A DNA stretch of 55,350 nt from Streptantibioticus parmotrematis (GCF_019890615.1 NZ_JAINVZ010000033.1:1-55350); one strand, 5' to 3'. Positions 7,757 through 17,312 are shown, counted from the stretch's first letter. Numbers and translations: made by a program. The notes: generated by a model from the letters alone, not told the origin.

Positions 7757-8572
7757 ATGGATCAACCGACGAAGATCGCTATCGCCGCTGCCGTAGCGGC
7801 CGGATATCTGCTCGGCCGGACCAAGAAGGGGCGACTCGCTCTCACGGCGGCTTCGCTGGCCGCGGGCCGAGGACTCGTGCCGGAACCCCGGGAAATCGCC
7901 TCGGAGGGGCTCCGCAGGCTCGCGGAAGTCCCCCAGATCGCCGAATTGGGCGATCAACTGCGCGGTGAGGTGTTCGAGGCCGGTAAACGCGCCGCCGCCG
8001 CCGTGATGGACCGCCACCTCGGCTCTCTGTCCGGTGCCCTGCGCGACCGCACGCTCGGGGCCGCGGACGAGGACGAGGACGAGGAAGCGTACGAGGACGA
8101 GGACGTCGGCGACTACGCGGACGAGGCGGAGGCGCCTGAGGACGAGGACTACGAGGAGAACGAGGAATACGAGGAGAACGAGGAGGAGGAAGAGCCGGAG
8201 GAGCCGCCGCGACGCGAACGGGAACGCGGGAGGCGCAAGGGAACACGCGAGCGCGAGCGATCCGAGGGCTCGAGGAGCGACGCCGACCGCCGGCAGCGGC
8301 GCCGTGGAACGCGGAAGAACGAGAAGGAGACCGCCGCCGAACGCGACGCCTCCCCCGCCAGGAAGTCCCCGGCAAAGAAGACTCCTGCCAAGAAGACCGC
8401 GGCCAAGAAGACGGCGGCCAAGAAGAGCCCCGCCAAGAAGACCGCCGCGAAGAAGACTCCCGCCAAGAAGACGGCTCCGGCGAAGAAGACCACCACGCGG
8501 GCGAAGAAGACGAGCAGCACCAAGCGGACCGCTTCCCGGCGCGATTCCTCGCGGTCCGGACGAGGCAGGTGA
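7757..8572 (+). CDS. gvpY: GvpY-like protein with acidic middle and histone-H1-like tail
   Basis: A 271-aa protein at the gvpY position of the Streptomyces cluster. Residues 6-40 are hydrophobic or basic (IAIAAAVAAGYLLGRTKKGR) and about 40-100 helical (EIASEGLRRLAEVPQIAELGDQL). Then come a very acidic stretch (about 100-150, runs of E, D and Y) and a basic tail (about 155-271) with at least eight KKT/KKS-type units of the pattern PAKKTAAKK. That tail resembles histone H1 and the C-terminus of RNase E/G in this window. The ATG at 7757 replaces a longer frame that overlaps gvpG. The biochemical role is unknown; DNA or polyanion binding by the tail is an inference. Confidence 0.8.
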   Translation: MDQPTKIAIAAAVAAGYLLGRTKKGRLALTAASLAAGRGLVPEPREIASEGLRRLAEVPQIAELGDQLRGEVFEAGKRAAAAVMDRHLGSLSGALRDRTLGAADEDEDEEAYEDEDVGDYADEAEAPEDEDYEENEEYEENEEEEEPEEPPRRERERGRRKGTRERERSEGSRSDADRRQRRRGTRKNEKETAAERDASPARKSPAKKTPAKKTAAKKTAAKKSPAKKTAAKKTPAKKTAPAKKTTTRAKKTSSTKRTASRRDSSRSGRGR

Positions 8573-8578
8573 TCGAAC

Positions 8579-9562
8579 GTGGCGCAGCGGAATCAGGACA
8601 GCGGATCCACGGCGATGGATCAGCTCAGTGGGGCCGTCGGCGAATTCCTCAGTTCCAAGGTCGGTGACCTCGCGGAGAAGGCCGGCGGAAAGCTGACCGG
8701 CCTGACCGACAGGTTCACCGATATCGCGGAGAACGGCGGGGAGATCCCGAAGATCGGCTCACGCGTCCTGCAAGGCGATTCCCCGGTCAAGGCGGCCGTC
8801 AAGGAAAAGGCCAAGGGCGCGATGGACAGCGTGGTGGAAAAGGCGAAGGACGCGTTCGGCGGAGGAAGCGACCGCCGGGCGGGCAGCCCCAAGGTGACCA
8901 ACATCGTGGAGATCCGCGACGTCGGAGTGCCCCTGCGGTGGGCGTACGACCACTGGACGGAGTACGAGAAGTTCAGCGGCTTCACCAAGGGCGTCAGCAG
9001 TGTGTCCACGGCGGACGAGACCACCACCGACTGGAAGGCCAAGGTCGGCCCGTCCACGCGCGGGTGGAAGGCGACGGTCCAGGAACAGGTTCCGGACCAG
9101 CGCATCGTCTGGACGTCCGACGGCGCCAAGGGCACCACGCGGGGCGCCGTCAGTTTCCACGAGCTGGGCCCGCATCTGACGCGCATCGTGTTGGTGGTCG
9201 AGTACTACCCGTCGGGCTTCTTCGAGAAGACGGCGAATCTGTGGCGTGCTCAGGGCCGCCGTCTGCGGCTGGACTTCAAGCACTTCCAGCGCTACGTCAC
9301 CCTCACGGACGAGGAGGCCGAGGGCTGGCGTGGTGAAATCCGCGACGGTGAGGTCGTACGCACCCACGAAGAGGCAATGGAGGACGAGGAGGCCGCGGAC
9401 CAGGACGAGCCCGAGGACGAAGAAGAGGACGGGGCGGAGGACTGGGACGAGGAGGACGAGCCGGAGGAGGACGAAGAGGAGGACGGCGGCTACGACGAGG
9501 ACGACGACGTAGACGACGAGTACGACGAAGACGAAGACGAAGAAGACGTGGACGAAGACTGA
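8579..9562 (+). CDS. gvpZ: GvpZ-like SRPBCC protein with acidic tail
   Basis: A 327-aa protein. Residues about 1-100 are a helical region rich in Lys, Gly and Ala. Residues about 105-250 form an SRPBCC (START/polyketide-cyclase-like) domain: VTNIVEIRDVGVPLRWAYDHWTEYEKFSGF, VSFHELGPHLTRIVLVVEYYPSGF, then LWRAQGRRLRLDFKHF. From about 265 the chain is nearly all Glu and Asp to its end (EDVDED). The start is GTG at 8579, six bases after gvpY. SRPBCC domains bind hydrophobic ligands, so a chaperone-like role with hydrophobic shell proteins is conceivable but not shown. Confidence 0.85.
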   Translation: MAQRNQDSGSTAMDQLSGAVGEFLSSKVGDLAEKAGGKLTGLTDRFTDIAENGGEIPKIGSRVLQGDSPVKAAVKEKAKGAMDSVVEKAKDAFGGGSDRRAGSPKVTNIVEIRDVGVPLRWAYDHWTEYEKFSGFTKGVSSVSTADETTTDWKAKVGPSTRGWKATVQEQVPDQRIVWTSDGAKGTTRGAVSFHELGPHLTRIVLVVEYYPSGFFEKTANLWRAQGRRLRLDFKHFQRYVTLTDEEAEGWRGEIRDGEVVRTHEEAMEDEEAADQDEPEDEEEDGAEDWDEEDEPEEDEEEDGGYDEDDDVDDEYDEDEDEEDVDED

Positions 9563-9571
9563 GGTGGTCAG

Positions 9572-9919
9572 GTGTCGGACGTGGACTACAGGCAGGGCGT
9601 CGCGACCGCGCCCGGCCCCGGCACCGCCAACCTGGCCGACATCCTCGAACGCGTCCTGGACAAGGGCATCGTCATCGCCGGGGACATCAAGATCGATCTC
9701 CTCGACATCGAACTGCTCACCATCAGGCTGCGGTTGTTCGTCTCTTCCGTCGACACCGCGCGGAAGGCGGGCATCGACTGGTGGGAGACGGACCCGGCGC
9801 TGAGTTCGCGTGCCGCCCAGTGCGCCCTGCGCGAAGAGAACGCCCAGCTGCGGCACCGCGTGGCCGCCCTGGAGGCGGGCGACGCGGAATCCGGCACCGC
9901 GGCGGAGCGTGAAGCGTGA
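9572..9919 (+). CDS. gvpJ: Gas vesicle protein GvpJ
   Basis: A 115-aa minor shell protein with the GvpA fold at about residues 18-65: NLADILERVLDKGIVIAGD, IDLLDIELLTIRLRLFVSSVDTA. GvpJ has Asp/Leu-rich beta strands where GvpA has VSLVGIEIL, as seen here. The C-terminal half is a charged coiled-coil-like helix (CALREENAQLRHRVAALEA). The start is GTG at 9572. Its end overlaps gvpL by four bases (GTGA). GvpJ is thought to form the conical tips or nucleate vesicles. Confidence 0.9.
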   Translation: MSDVDYRQGVATAPGPGTANLADILERVLDKGIVIAGDIKIDLLDIELLTIRLRLFVSSVDTARKAGIDWWETDPALSSRAAQCALREENAQLRHRVAALEAGDAESGTAAEREA

Positions 9920-10761
9920 CCGGCTTCGCGGACCGCGGCGCCGCGCCGGACTCGACCGTGACCTACGCCTTCGCCGTCTGCCGCGGTGAGGACGCCTCGG
10001 GAGCGCCGCTACCGCCGGGCCTGTCGGCGGGGGCGCCGGTGCGCGCCCTGCGCTTCGGCGCGTTGACCGCGATCGTGCAGGAGGTGCCCGCAGCCGACTT
10101 CACCGAGGAGGTGTGGCGGCGGCGCCTGTCCGACCGCGCGGAGGTCGAGCGCTGTGCCCGCGCGCACCATGCCGTCGTCACCGCCGTCGCCCGCTTCCGT
10201 CCGACGGTTCCCCTCGCGTTGTGCACGTTGTACCGGGACGACTGGCGGGCCATTGAGGCGCTGGGGAGGGACGAGGCCCGCTTCGCGGAGGTGCTGGACC
10301 GTGTCGCGGGGCACGTCGAATGGGGTGTGAAGGTCTACGTCCGGCCCGAGGAGCACGCGAGCGGGCCGGACGGTGCGACGGGTGCGACGCCACGGCCGGC
10401 GCCGGGCGCGGCCGCCCGTGGTTCCGCGGGGGGCCCGGCCCCCGGGGCGGGCCGCGCGTACCTCGCCGAGCGGCGTGAGCGGCAGAGGTCCCGGGTGCGG
10501 CGGCACGAGGAGACGTTGCGGGACGCGGACGTCGTGGACACCACGTTGCGCGGTCTCGCCTCGGCCGCCCGCAGGCTCCAGCCGCAGCATCAGGAGCTGA
10601 CCGGCGATCCGCGCCCCCAGATCCTCAACGCCGCCTACCTCGTGGCGCAGGAGAGGACCGCCGAGCTGTCCGCCGCCGTCACCGCCCTGCGCCGCCGGGT
10701 CGGCGCGCACATCGAGGTGACCGGGCCGTGGGTGCCGTACTCCTTCGCCGGTGAGGTGTGA
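9916..10761 (+). CDS. gvpL: Gas vesicle protein GvpL (GvpF/L family)
   Basis: A 281-aa GvpF/L paralogue of the gene at 6698. Visible blocks are VTYAFAVCRG, ALTAIVQEVPAADF, RAHHAVVTAVARFRPTVPLALCTLY, HVEWGVKVYV and the C-terminal ILNAAYLVAQE and VTGPWVPYSF. An insertion of about 35 Gly/Ala/Pro-rich residues (near 150-180) sits between the two domains. The GTG start at 9916 overlaps the gvpJ stop, indicating coupling. Its role is in vesicle assembly, as for gvpF. Confidence 0.9.
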   Translation: MTGFADRGAAPDSTVTYAFAVCRGEDASGAPLPPGLSAGAPVRALRFGALTAIVQEVPAADFTEEVWRRRLSDRAEVERCARAHHAVVTAVARFRPTVPLALCTLYRDDWRAIEALGRDEARFAEVLDRVAGHVEWGVKVYVRPEEHASGPDGATGATPRPAPGAAARGSAGGPAPGAGRAYLAERRERQRSRVRRHEETLRDADVVDTTLRGLASAARRLQPQHQELTGDPRPQILNAAYLVAQERTAELSAAVTALRRRVGAHIEVTGPWVPYSFAGEV

Positions 10762-10765
10762 GGCG

Positions 10766-11053
10766 ATGACGTCCCACGGTCCGGACCCCGCGCACGGCAC
10801 CGTCGTGGGCGGCATGGGCGGCGCGGCCGAACGCAGGCCGGTGCCCTGGGACGACCCCGAGCCGCTGAGCGGGCCGATCGGGGTGCCGCTGGTGGACCTG
10901 CTGGACCGGGTGCTGTCGACCGGGGTCGTGGTCAGCGGGGACCTGGTCATCGCCATCGCGGACGTCCCGCTGGTCCGGCTGTCGCTGCACGCCCTGCTGT
11001 CGTCGGTCAGCGCGCGCATGCCCGCGCCGTGGCGGGACGGAGGGCCGCTGTGA
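10766..11053 (+). CDS. gvpS: Gas vesicle protein GvpS (GvpJ-like)
   Basis: A 95-aa third GvpA-fold protein: VPLVDLLDRVLSTGVVVSGDLVIAIADVPLVRLSLHALLSSVSAR in successive blocks (about 45-88), after a disordered Pro/Gly-rich N-terminus. The ATG at 10766 has a GTGAGG-like ribosome site; a GTG fifteen bases earlier is in frame but overlaps gvpL. The last bases overlap gvpK (GTGA). It is a minor shell component by family. Confidence 0.87.
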   Translation: MTSHGPDPAHGTVVGGMGGAAERRPVPWDDPEPLSGPIGVPLVDLLDRVLSTGVVVSGDLVIAIADVPLVRLSLHALLSSVSARMPAPWRDGGPL

Positions 11054-11328
11054 CCGAGGCCCGGCTGGACGTGGACCGTGAGCGGATGGGGCAGGACCTG
11101 GTGAAGCTCGTGCTCACCGTGGTGGAACTGCTGCGGCAGCTCATGGAACGGCAGGCCATCCGCCGCGTCGACGAGGGCGACCTCACCGACGACCAGGTGG
11201 ACCGCGTCGGATCGACGCTGATGATGCTGGAGGAACGCATGGCCGAGCTGTGCGAGCAGCACGGCCTGCGCCTCGACGACCTCAACCTCAACCTGGGCCC
11301 GCTCGGCTCCTTGCTGCCCCGGGACTGA
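11050..11328 (+). CDS. gvpK: Gas vesicle protein GvpK
   Basis: A 92-aa helical protein with the GvpK signature: LVKLVLTVVELLRQLMERQAIRRVDEG, LTDDQVDRVGSTLMMLEERM and the C-terminal LDDLNLNLGPLGSLL. The start is GTG at 11050, overlapping the gvpS stop; GGAGGG lies five bases before it. It is the last gene of the cluster, which runs for 5.4 kb with gaps no larger than 37 bases and is therefore probably one operon. The next gene is convergent, 22 bases away. Confidence 0.92.
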   Translation: MTEARLDVDRERMGQDLVKLVLTVVELLRQLMERQAIRRVDEGDLTDDQVDRVGSTLMMLEERMAELCEQHGLRLDDLNLNLGPLGSLLPRD

Positions 11329-11350
11329 CCGGCCGCCCCGAGCCCGCGCT

Positions 11351-12526
11351 TCAGGTGTTCGTGAGGGGGCCGGTGTGCTCGTGCTCGCAGACTCCGGCGG
11401 GCGACGTGTCCCACGCCGGGAAGGGATCCTCCGCCGGGGCGGTTTCGTCGGCGCGCAGCAGGCAGGCGGTGAGCTCGGTGCGCAGCGCGGGGGCGTCGAG
11501 GCCGGTTCCGATGAAGACCAGTTCCTGTTCCTGTGACTCCTGCGCCGCGTCGCCGTGCGTCCCGGACGGTTCGAAACGGGCGACGGAGCCCGCCTGGGAC
11601 CAGATGCCGGTGACTCCGTCGCGCCCGGCGAGGGTGAAGAATCCCTTGCTGCGCAGGATTCGGCCGAAGTCGCCGCTGTCGAGCCGCTCGGTGACGAACC
11701 GCCACAGCCGACCGGGGTGGAAGGGCGCGGTGGCGCGGAAGACGGTGGAGGAGATGCCGTACTCCTCCGTCTCCGGAACGTGGTCGCCGTTGAGCTCCAT
11801 CACCCAGCCCGGGGCCTGCTGGGCGCGTTCGACGTCGAAGAGCCGGGTGCCGAGGACGTCGCCGACGCGGACTCGGCCGCGGACGACCGGCACGATCCGG
11901 GCCGTGGGATTGAGCCGGGTCAGCACCGTGCGCATCCGGTCGGCGGCCCGTTCGTCGACGAGGTCCAGCTTGTTCAGCACGATCACGTCCGCGAACTCCA
12001 CCTGGTCGATCAGCAGATCGCTGACGGTGCGTTCGTCGTCCTCGTACGGGGCCAGGCCGCGCGCGGCGAGTTCGTCGCCGGTGCCCAGTTCCGGCAGGAA
12101 GTTGGCGGCGTCCACCACCGTGACCATGGTGTCGAGACGGGTGACGTCCCCGAGCGTGGCGCCGTCGTCGCGTTCGAAGGCGAACGTGGCGGCCACCGGC
12201 ATGGGTTCGGAGATGCCACTGGACTCGATGAGCAGGTAGTCGAAGCGGCCTTCCCGGGCGAGCTTGCCGACCTCCTCCAGGAGGTCGTCGCGCAGGGTGC
12301 AGCAGATGCAGCCGTTGGTCATCTCGACCAGCCGCTCCCGGGTGCGGGAGAGCGCGGCCTGGCCGCCGCGGACGAGGGCGGCGTCGATGTTGACCTCGCT
12401 CATGTCGTTGACGATGACCGCGACGCGCAACTGGTCGCGGTTGGCCAGGACATGGTTGAGCAAAGTGGTCTTGCCCGCTCCCAGGAACCCCGAGAGCACG
12501 GTCACCGGCAGGCGGTCGTACGGCAT
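11351..12526 (-). CDS. CobW/COG0523 family GTP-dependent zinc metallochaperone
   Basis: A 391-aa P-loop GTPase. Walker A is GFLGAGKTT (13-21), the metal-binding GCICC motif lies at 72-76, ESSGISEP at 101-108, the guanine-specificity motif is LNKLDL, and a CobW C-terminal domain follows. The C-terminus carries an extra possible metal site (CEHEHT). Such proteins insert Zn into client enzymes when zinc is scarce. Seven bases separate it from the cysteine-free L32 gene, and a Zur-box-like site lies in the divergent region at 12772, so zinc-responsive expression is likely. Confidence 0.9.
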   Translation of the reverse strand: MPYDRLPVTVLSGFLGAGKTTLLNHVLANRDQLRVAVIVNDMSEVNIDAALVRGGQAALSRTRERLVEMTNGCICCTLRDDLLEEVGKLAREGRFDYLLIESSGISEPMPVAATFAFERDDGATLGDVTRLDTMVTVVDAANFLPELGTGDELAARGLAPYEDDERTVSDLLIDQVEFADVIVLNKLDLVDERAADRMRTVLTRLNPTARIVPVVRGRVRVGDVLGTRLFDVERAQQAPGWVMELNGDHVPETEEYGISSTVFRATAPFHPGRLWRFVTERLDSGDFGRILRSKGFFTLAGRDGVTGIWSQAGSVARFEPSGTHGDAAQESQEQELVFIGTGLDAPALRTELTACLLRADETAPAEDPFPAWDTSPAGVCEHEHTGPLTNT

Positions 12527-12532
12527 ACGCGC

Positions 12533-12703
12533 TCAGCCCTCCGGGTGCAGGAGACCGCGCTCGTAGGCCTTCTTCAGGCGCTGCGGAACGAGGTACGTGC
12601 TGCCGTCGACCGTGACGGGGACGAGCGAGGGCGTCGACGCCTTCCACTGGGCGCGGCGGTGACGGGTGTTGCTGCGCGAGGTCTTGCGCTTCGGGACTGC
12701 CAT
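12533..12703 (-). CDS. rpmF: 50S ribosomal protein L32, zinc-independent paralogue
   Basis: A 56-aa protein: it starts [20 protein letters not shown] and ends ERGLLHPEG. There is no cysteine, whereas the zinc-ribbon L32 has four. Cysteine-free (C-minus) paralogues replace the zinc form during zinc starvation and so free the metal. The frame is short but unmistakable. It lies just upstream of the CobW gene on the same strand, and its promoter faces L31 type B across the Zur-box-like site. Confidence 0.93.
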   Translation of the reverse strand: MAVPKRKTSRSNTRHRRAQWKASTPSLVPVTVDGSTYLVPQRLKKAYERGLLHPEG

Positions 12704-12771
12704 CGGGGGCCTCTCAGGGGGTGGGAACGGTGGCGGTGGTTCGCCGGCGGGCCCTCACCGTAGCAGCTTAA

Positions 12772-12786
12772 TGAAAATGACAACCA
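12772..12786. promoter_or_regulatory. Zur-box-like operator
   Basis: TGAAAATGACAACCA lies in a conspicuously AT-rich stretch within GC-rich DNA, between the divergent L32/CobW and L31B genes. The TGAAAATGA core matches the Streptomyces Zur half-site pattern, with a degenerate second half. Zur would repress both sides when zinc is sufficient. The exact limits are approximate. Confidence 0.65.
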
Positions 12787-12850
12787 CTTCCCTGTAGGGT
12801 GGGGGCACACGCTCATCCACCCCCGAGATCCCCGCAGGAGAGTCGATCCC

Positions 12851-13102
12851 ATGAAGCCCGGCATCCACCCCGAGTACCGGCCGGTCGTCTTCCGCGACCG
12901 GACCGCCGACTTCGCCTTCCTCACCCGCTCCACGGCGACCAGCGACCACACCGTCGAGTGGGAGGACGGCCGCACCTACCCGGTCATCGACGTCGAGATC
13001 TCCTCCGCCAGCCACCCCTTCTACACCGGCACCCAACGCGTCCTCGACACGGCCGGCCGAGTCGAACGCTTCGAACGCCGCTATGGGCGCGGGTCGCGGT
13101 GA
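12851..13102 (+). CDS. rpmE2: 50S ribosomal protein L31 type B (zinc-independent)
   Basis: An 83-aa type B L31: [16 protein letters not shown], then [35 protein letters not shown] and [10 protein letters not shown]. The CxxC pairs of the zinc-binding form are missing. AGGAGAG precedes the ATG by about nine bases. It is expressed divergently from cysteine-free L32 and CobW. Its 3' end overlaps the convergent gene at 13081 by 22 bases. Confidence 0.95.
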   Translation: MKPGIHPEYRPVVFRDRTADFAFLTRSTATSDHTVEWEDGRTYPVIDVEISSASHPFYTGTQRVLDTAGRVERFERRYGRGSR

Positions 13103-13464
13103 CGGAGGAGGTCGATTCCTCCGTTCCAGGGCAGTTCGCCCTCGAAGTCGCAGGCGCAGACGGCACGATCGCCGGACTCCCACAGCGCGCGGAGGATCAT
13201 GCCGACCGTCGCGACCATGACGTCGCGGTCCTGGTCCTCCTCGGCGTCGGCCTCCACGAGGACCGGCCACCGCACGAAGTCGTCTCCGGCCGGGAGGCCG
13301 AGGTGTGCGTCGGGGTTCCGGCGCACCTCCACGACCAGACCGCCCACGGTCATACCGTGCCGGCTGAAGGCCCCCTTCAGTACGGCGGCGAGTGTCGCCA
13401 TCACGGAGGCGGCCGTGCCCTGTTCGACGAACATCTTGCAGTAGAGGTACTGGTTGTCAGTCAC
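13081..13464 (-). CDS. Conserved-looking small protein of unknown function
   Basis: A 127-aa soluble protein I do not recognise. It has an alternating strand/helix layout: [91 protein letters not shown]. The pattern (a beta strand, a long helix, then an acidic strand WPVLVEAD) is reminiscent of small immunity or contact-dependent-inhibition-like folds, but this is only an impression and no toxin gene is adjacent. Its coding pattern is normal for the window. It converges on rpmE2 with a 22-base overlap. Confidence 0.6.
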   Translation of the reverse strand: MTDNQYLYCKMFVEQGTAASVMATLAAVLKGAFSRHGMTVGGLVVEVRRNPDAHLGLPAGDDFVRWPVLVEADAEEDQDRDVMVATVGMILRALWESGDRAVCACDFEGELPWNGGIDLLRHRDPRP

Positions 13465-13717
13465 GAGCGGGGACTCCGGTGAGTGTCCGATGGTCGAGCG
13501 GGGGCCCAGGAAGCCGGGTCATGGTCCGGCGACGCGCGCGTCGTCCGGCGCCGCTTGCCGAGGGTGGAGGAGCAGCGGTCACGTCCGGCCCTCGCTGGGC
13601 GACGGCCGGGCCGTCAGGAGGCCAAGCACGTCGCCGGGTTCGCGCGTCGCGTGGCGCGGACCCGCGAGCAGTTGCGTGTCGCGGATGCGCCCACGCGGGC
13701 GCGGTGCGGCGGTCGGC

Positions 13718-14104
13718 TCAGCCCTGGTTGCCCAGAGGCCAGCCCGCGTCGCTGACCACCGTCCAGTCCCCGGACTGGACCGTGGGGACATAAGCGTCGC
13801 CCTCGGCAGTGACAGTGGTGCTCTGGCAGTCGTTCCCCGAGTAGGCGATCACGTTGACCGTCCCGGCCCACCAGTACCCGTACTCCTTGTTCTCGTGGAC
13901 CGGGGTGGCGAAGCACCGGCTGACGTACGAGCCGCTCTGGTTGTAGCCGTTGACGCGGATGGTGTTCGCCACCCCCAGCGAGTCGACGAAGTCGATCTGC
14001 TGGCCGCCGCTGCCGGCGAAGGCCGGGCCGGCCGATACGGCCAGGCCCGCGAATACGAGCGCGGAAGCGGTGATCCCCGACGCGATACGGCGGTTGACGG
14101 ACAA
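13718..14104 (-). CDS. Small secreted protein, unknown function
   Basis: A 128-aa precursor with a classic Sec signal: basic N-region (NRRIAS), hydrophobic core (about 10-26) and cleavage after AFA near residue 30. The mature part (about 98 aa) has two cysteines (SRCFATP and GNDCQST), probably one disulfide, and many aromatic and Gly residues (EYGYWWAGTVNVIAY). The best start is TTG at 14104, because GGAGG lies five bases upstream; an earlier in-frame TTG at 14116 lies across that ribosome site. The neighbours do not reveal a job. I do not recognise the family. Confidence 0.7.
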   Translation of the reverse strand: MSVNRRIASGITASALVFAGLAVSAGPAFAGSGGQQIDFVDSLGVANTIRVNGYNQSGSYVSRCFATPVHENKEYGYWWAGTVNVIAYSGNDCQSTTVTAEGDAYVPTVQSGDWTVVSDAGWPLGNQG

Positions 14105-14259
14105 GGCATCCTCCAATAGGTGTGATCTTGATACTGGTCCCGCAGGTCGGCCGGGTGAGGTTCAGCGGACAAAAGCGCGTGGCCGGTCGGCCCGCGGCGC
14201 GACTCCCCGCCTCCCGTCACGGCCGCCGCACCCGATGCGACTCCCGCGAAGGGGCCCGC

Positions 14260-15783
<1,524 letters not shown>

Positions 15784-15791
15784 GGTCGGCC

Positions 15792-16532
15792 TCAGACCTT
15801 CAGGCCGTTGCGGGTGACGTACCAGTTGTGGAAGCCGATCAGGCCGCCGAGCATGGCCAGCCAGAGCAGGGTGCTGGTCAGCGGGAAGGCGTCCACCGGG
15901 ATCGTGTACACGAGCACGACCCGCAGCACGGCGTCGAGCAGGAAGACCACGCCCCACACCGCGGTGAGCGCGCGAAGGTGGTGGCGGAACGTCGGCTCGG
16001 TGTCCCAGCGCGCCTCCCACTCGGCCAGGCCGGCCTCGCCGATCTTGGCGATGACGATGCCGCGCGAGGAGGTCATGATGAACGGCCGCCGCGTGAACAA
16101 GGTGCCCAGCACCCAGCAGCCGATCGCGGCGGTGATCCAGCTGTCCCGCAGGTTCAGCACCCGCGGGCTGCCGGTGACCATGGACAGCAGGGTGGCGACG
16201 ACCACCAGACTCAGCGAGAACAGGGCCATCGCGTTCACGCGCCGCTGCCGCACGATGCCGTAGACGATCCACGGCACCAGCATCAGGCCGCTCGCGACCA
16301 GCGCGAGCCACTGGCCTGTGCCGGCGGCGCGCAGTCCGTAGTACGAGCCGATCGGCAGGACGAGTTCGAAGAACAGCTGGGAGCCGATCTGCCGGCGCAG
16401 CGCGGTGGTGCCGCGCCGGGCCTCGGCGGCCGCGGCGGCCTGGGTCTGTGCGGTGGCGGACTCGGTGCCCGGGTTCGGGTCGGTCTGCGCGCGCGGGTTC
16501 GGGTCGGTCTGCGGTGCCTGGCTGGTGGCCAT
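15792..16532 (-). CDS. VC0807-like polytopic membrane protein
   Basis: A 246-aa inner-membrane protein. The N-terminal 40 residues are disordered with a repeated TDPNP motif. Then come about six hydrophobic segments: LFFELVLPIGSYYGL, WLALVASGLMLVPWIVYG, ALFSLSLVVVATLLSM, DSWITAAIGCWVLGTLF, LTAVWGVVFLLDAVLRVVLVY and TSTLLWLAMLGGLIGFH. The GSPRVLNLRDSW loop and RRPFIMTSS resemble VC0807/DUF3159-type proteins of unknown function. The ATG at 16532 follows a G-run ribosome site. It is co-directional with the upstream TetR gene and the downstream monooxygenase gene. Confidence 0.75.
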   Translation of the reverse strand: MATSQAPQTDPNPRAQTDPNPGTESATAQTQAAAAAEARRGTTALRRQIGSQLFFELVLPIGSYYGLRAAGTGQWLALVASGLMLVPWIVYGIVRQRRVNAMALFSLSLVVVATLLSMVTGSPRVLNLRDSWITAAIGCWVLGTLFTRRPFIMTSSRGIVIAKIGEAGLAEWEARWDTEPTFRHHLRALTAVWGVVFLLDAVLRVVLVYTIPVDAFPLTSTLLWLAMLGGLIGFHNWYVTRNGLKV

Positions 16533-16600
16533 GGTGTGTGTCCCCCCGTGAGTCGTGTCGATGGTCGTGCTGTCGTCCCCCGTGCGTGTCGCGTGGGGGG

Positions 16601-17242
16601 TCAGGGCGTCTTCCTGGTGGCGCGGTCGAACAGGTCCGCGAGCTCGCGGCCGGTGGCGCAGGCGTCGAGGCCGGGCTCGTCGCGGGCGCGGCGCACCACG
16701 TCGTCGATCGCGGCCCGGATCGCCCGCAGCATCACCCACGGGTCGAAGTCGCAGAACTCGCCCGCCGCCTGCCCTTTGCGGACCTGCTCGACCTGGAAGG
16801 CGAGGATCGCCTCCATCCCTTCCGTGAACGCGACCATGCCGGGGTCGCCGCCGCGCAGGTTGCCCAGGACCTCGCCGATCGCGGCGAGGTGGTTCGGGTA
16901 CTCGGCGAGCAGGTCGAGGTTGCCCTCGATGGAGGCGCGCAGCCGGGCCGCGTAGCTCTCGTGGGCCTCGATCCGGGGCCGCAGGTAGCCGTCCGCGACC
17001 CGCATCGCCTCGGCGACGACCTCGCGCATCAGGTCGTCCCGCCCGTCGAAGTGGTAGGAGATCATCCCCGTGCTGCTCAGCCCCGCGCGCTGCGCGATCT
17101 TCGCGAACGAGGCCCGCTGGTAGCCGACTTCGGCGATCACGTCGATCGCCGAGGCGACGATCTGGGCGCGGCGGCCCGTCTCCGTGAAGGACCTCGCCCG
17201 CCCTTCAGCCTGTTGCTTGCTCGCGCTGTTTCTTGCTCGCAT
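16601..17242 (-). CDS. TetR family transcriptional regulator
   Basis: A 213-aa repressor. The HTH is at about 25-70: RRAQIVASAIDVIAEVGYQRASFAKIAQRAGLSSTGMISYHFDGRDDLM. The C-terminal domain shows NLDLLAEYPNHLAAIGEVLGNLRGG and ends RATRKTP. The start ATG at 17242 lies 20 bases from a palindrome (17262-17277) that is a likely operator. It is the first of three co-directional genes (TetR, membrane protein, monooxygenase) and may be autoregulated together with them. Confidence 0.88.
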   Translation of the reverse strand: MRARNSASKQQAEGRARSFTETGRRAQIVASAIDVIAEVGYQRASFAKIAQRAGLSSTGMISYHFDGRDDLMREVVAEAMRVADGYLRPRIEAHESYAARLRASIEGNLDLLAEYPNHLAAIGEVLGNLRGGDPGMVAFTEGMEAILAFQVEQVRKGQAAGEFCDFDPWVMLRAIRAAIDDVVRRARDEPGLDACATGRELADLFDRATRKTP

Positions 17243-17261
17243 AAGCAAACCGTAGCGGTGT

Positions 17262-17277
17262 TTGCTCGCCCGAGCAA
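17262..17277. promoter_or_regulatory. Palindromic operator upstream of tetR
   Basis: Arms TTGCTCG and CGAGCAA around a CC centre. Additional TTGCTCG half-sites occur inside the start of the tetR gene (near 17213 and 17232). The position just upstream of the start codon suggests autorepression. Confidence 0.6.
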
Positions 17278-17312
17278 GAGGGGTGGTGGTGTCACGCGTT
17301 CGGGTGCCCACG

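Noticed and set aside
8759-9856. A 365-codon minus-strand frame antisense to gvpZ and gvpJ
   Set aside because: Its Val/Phe runs are the mirror of the Glu/Asp tail of GvpZ. The plus-strand operon is complete without it.
13530-13543. 14-bp palindrome (CGACGCGCGCGTCG) upstream of the 127-aa gene
   Set aside because: Built only from CG-alternating sequence, expected by chance at this composition; no second copy or positional support.
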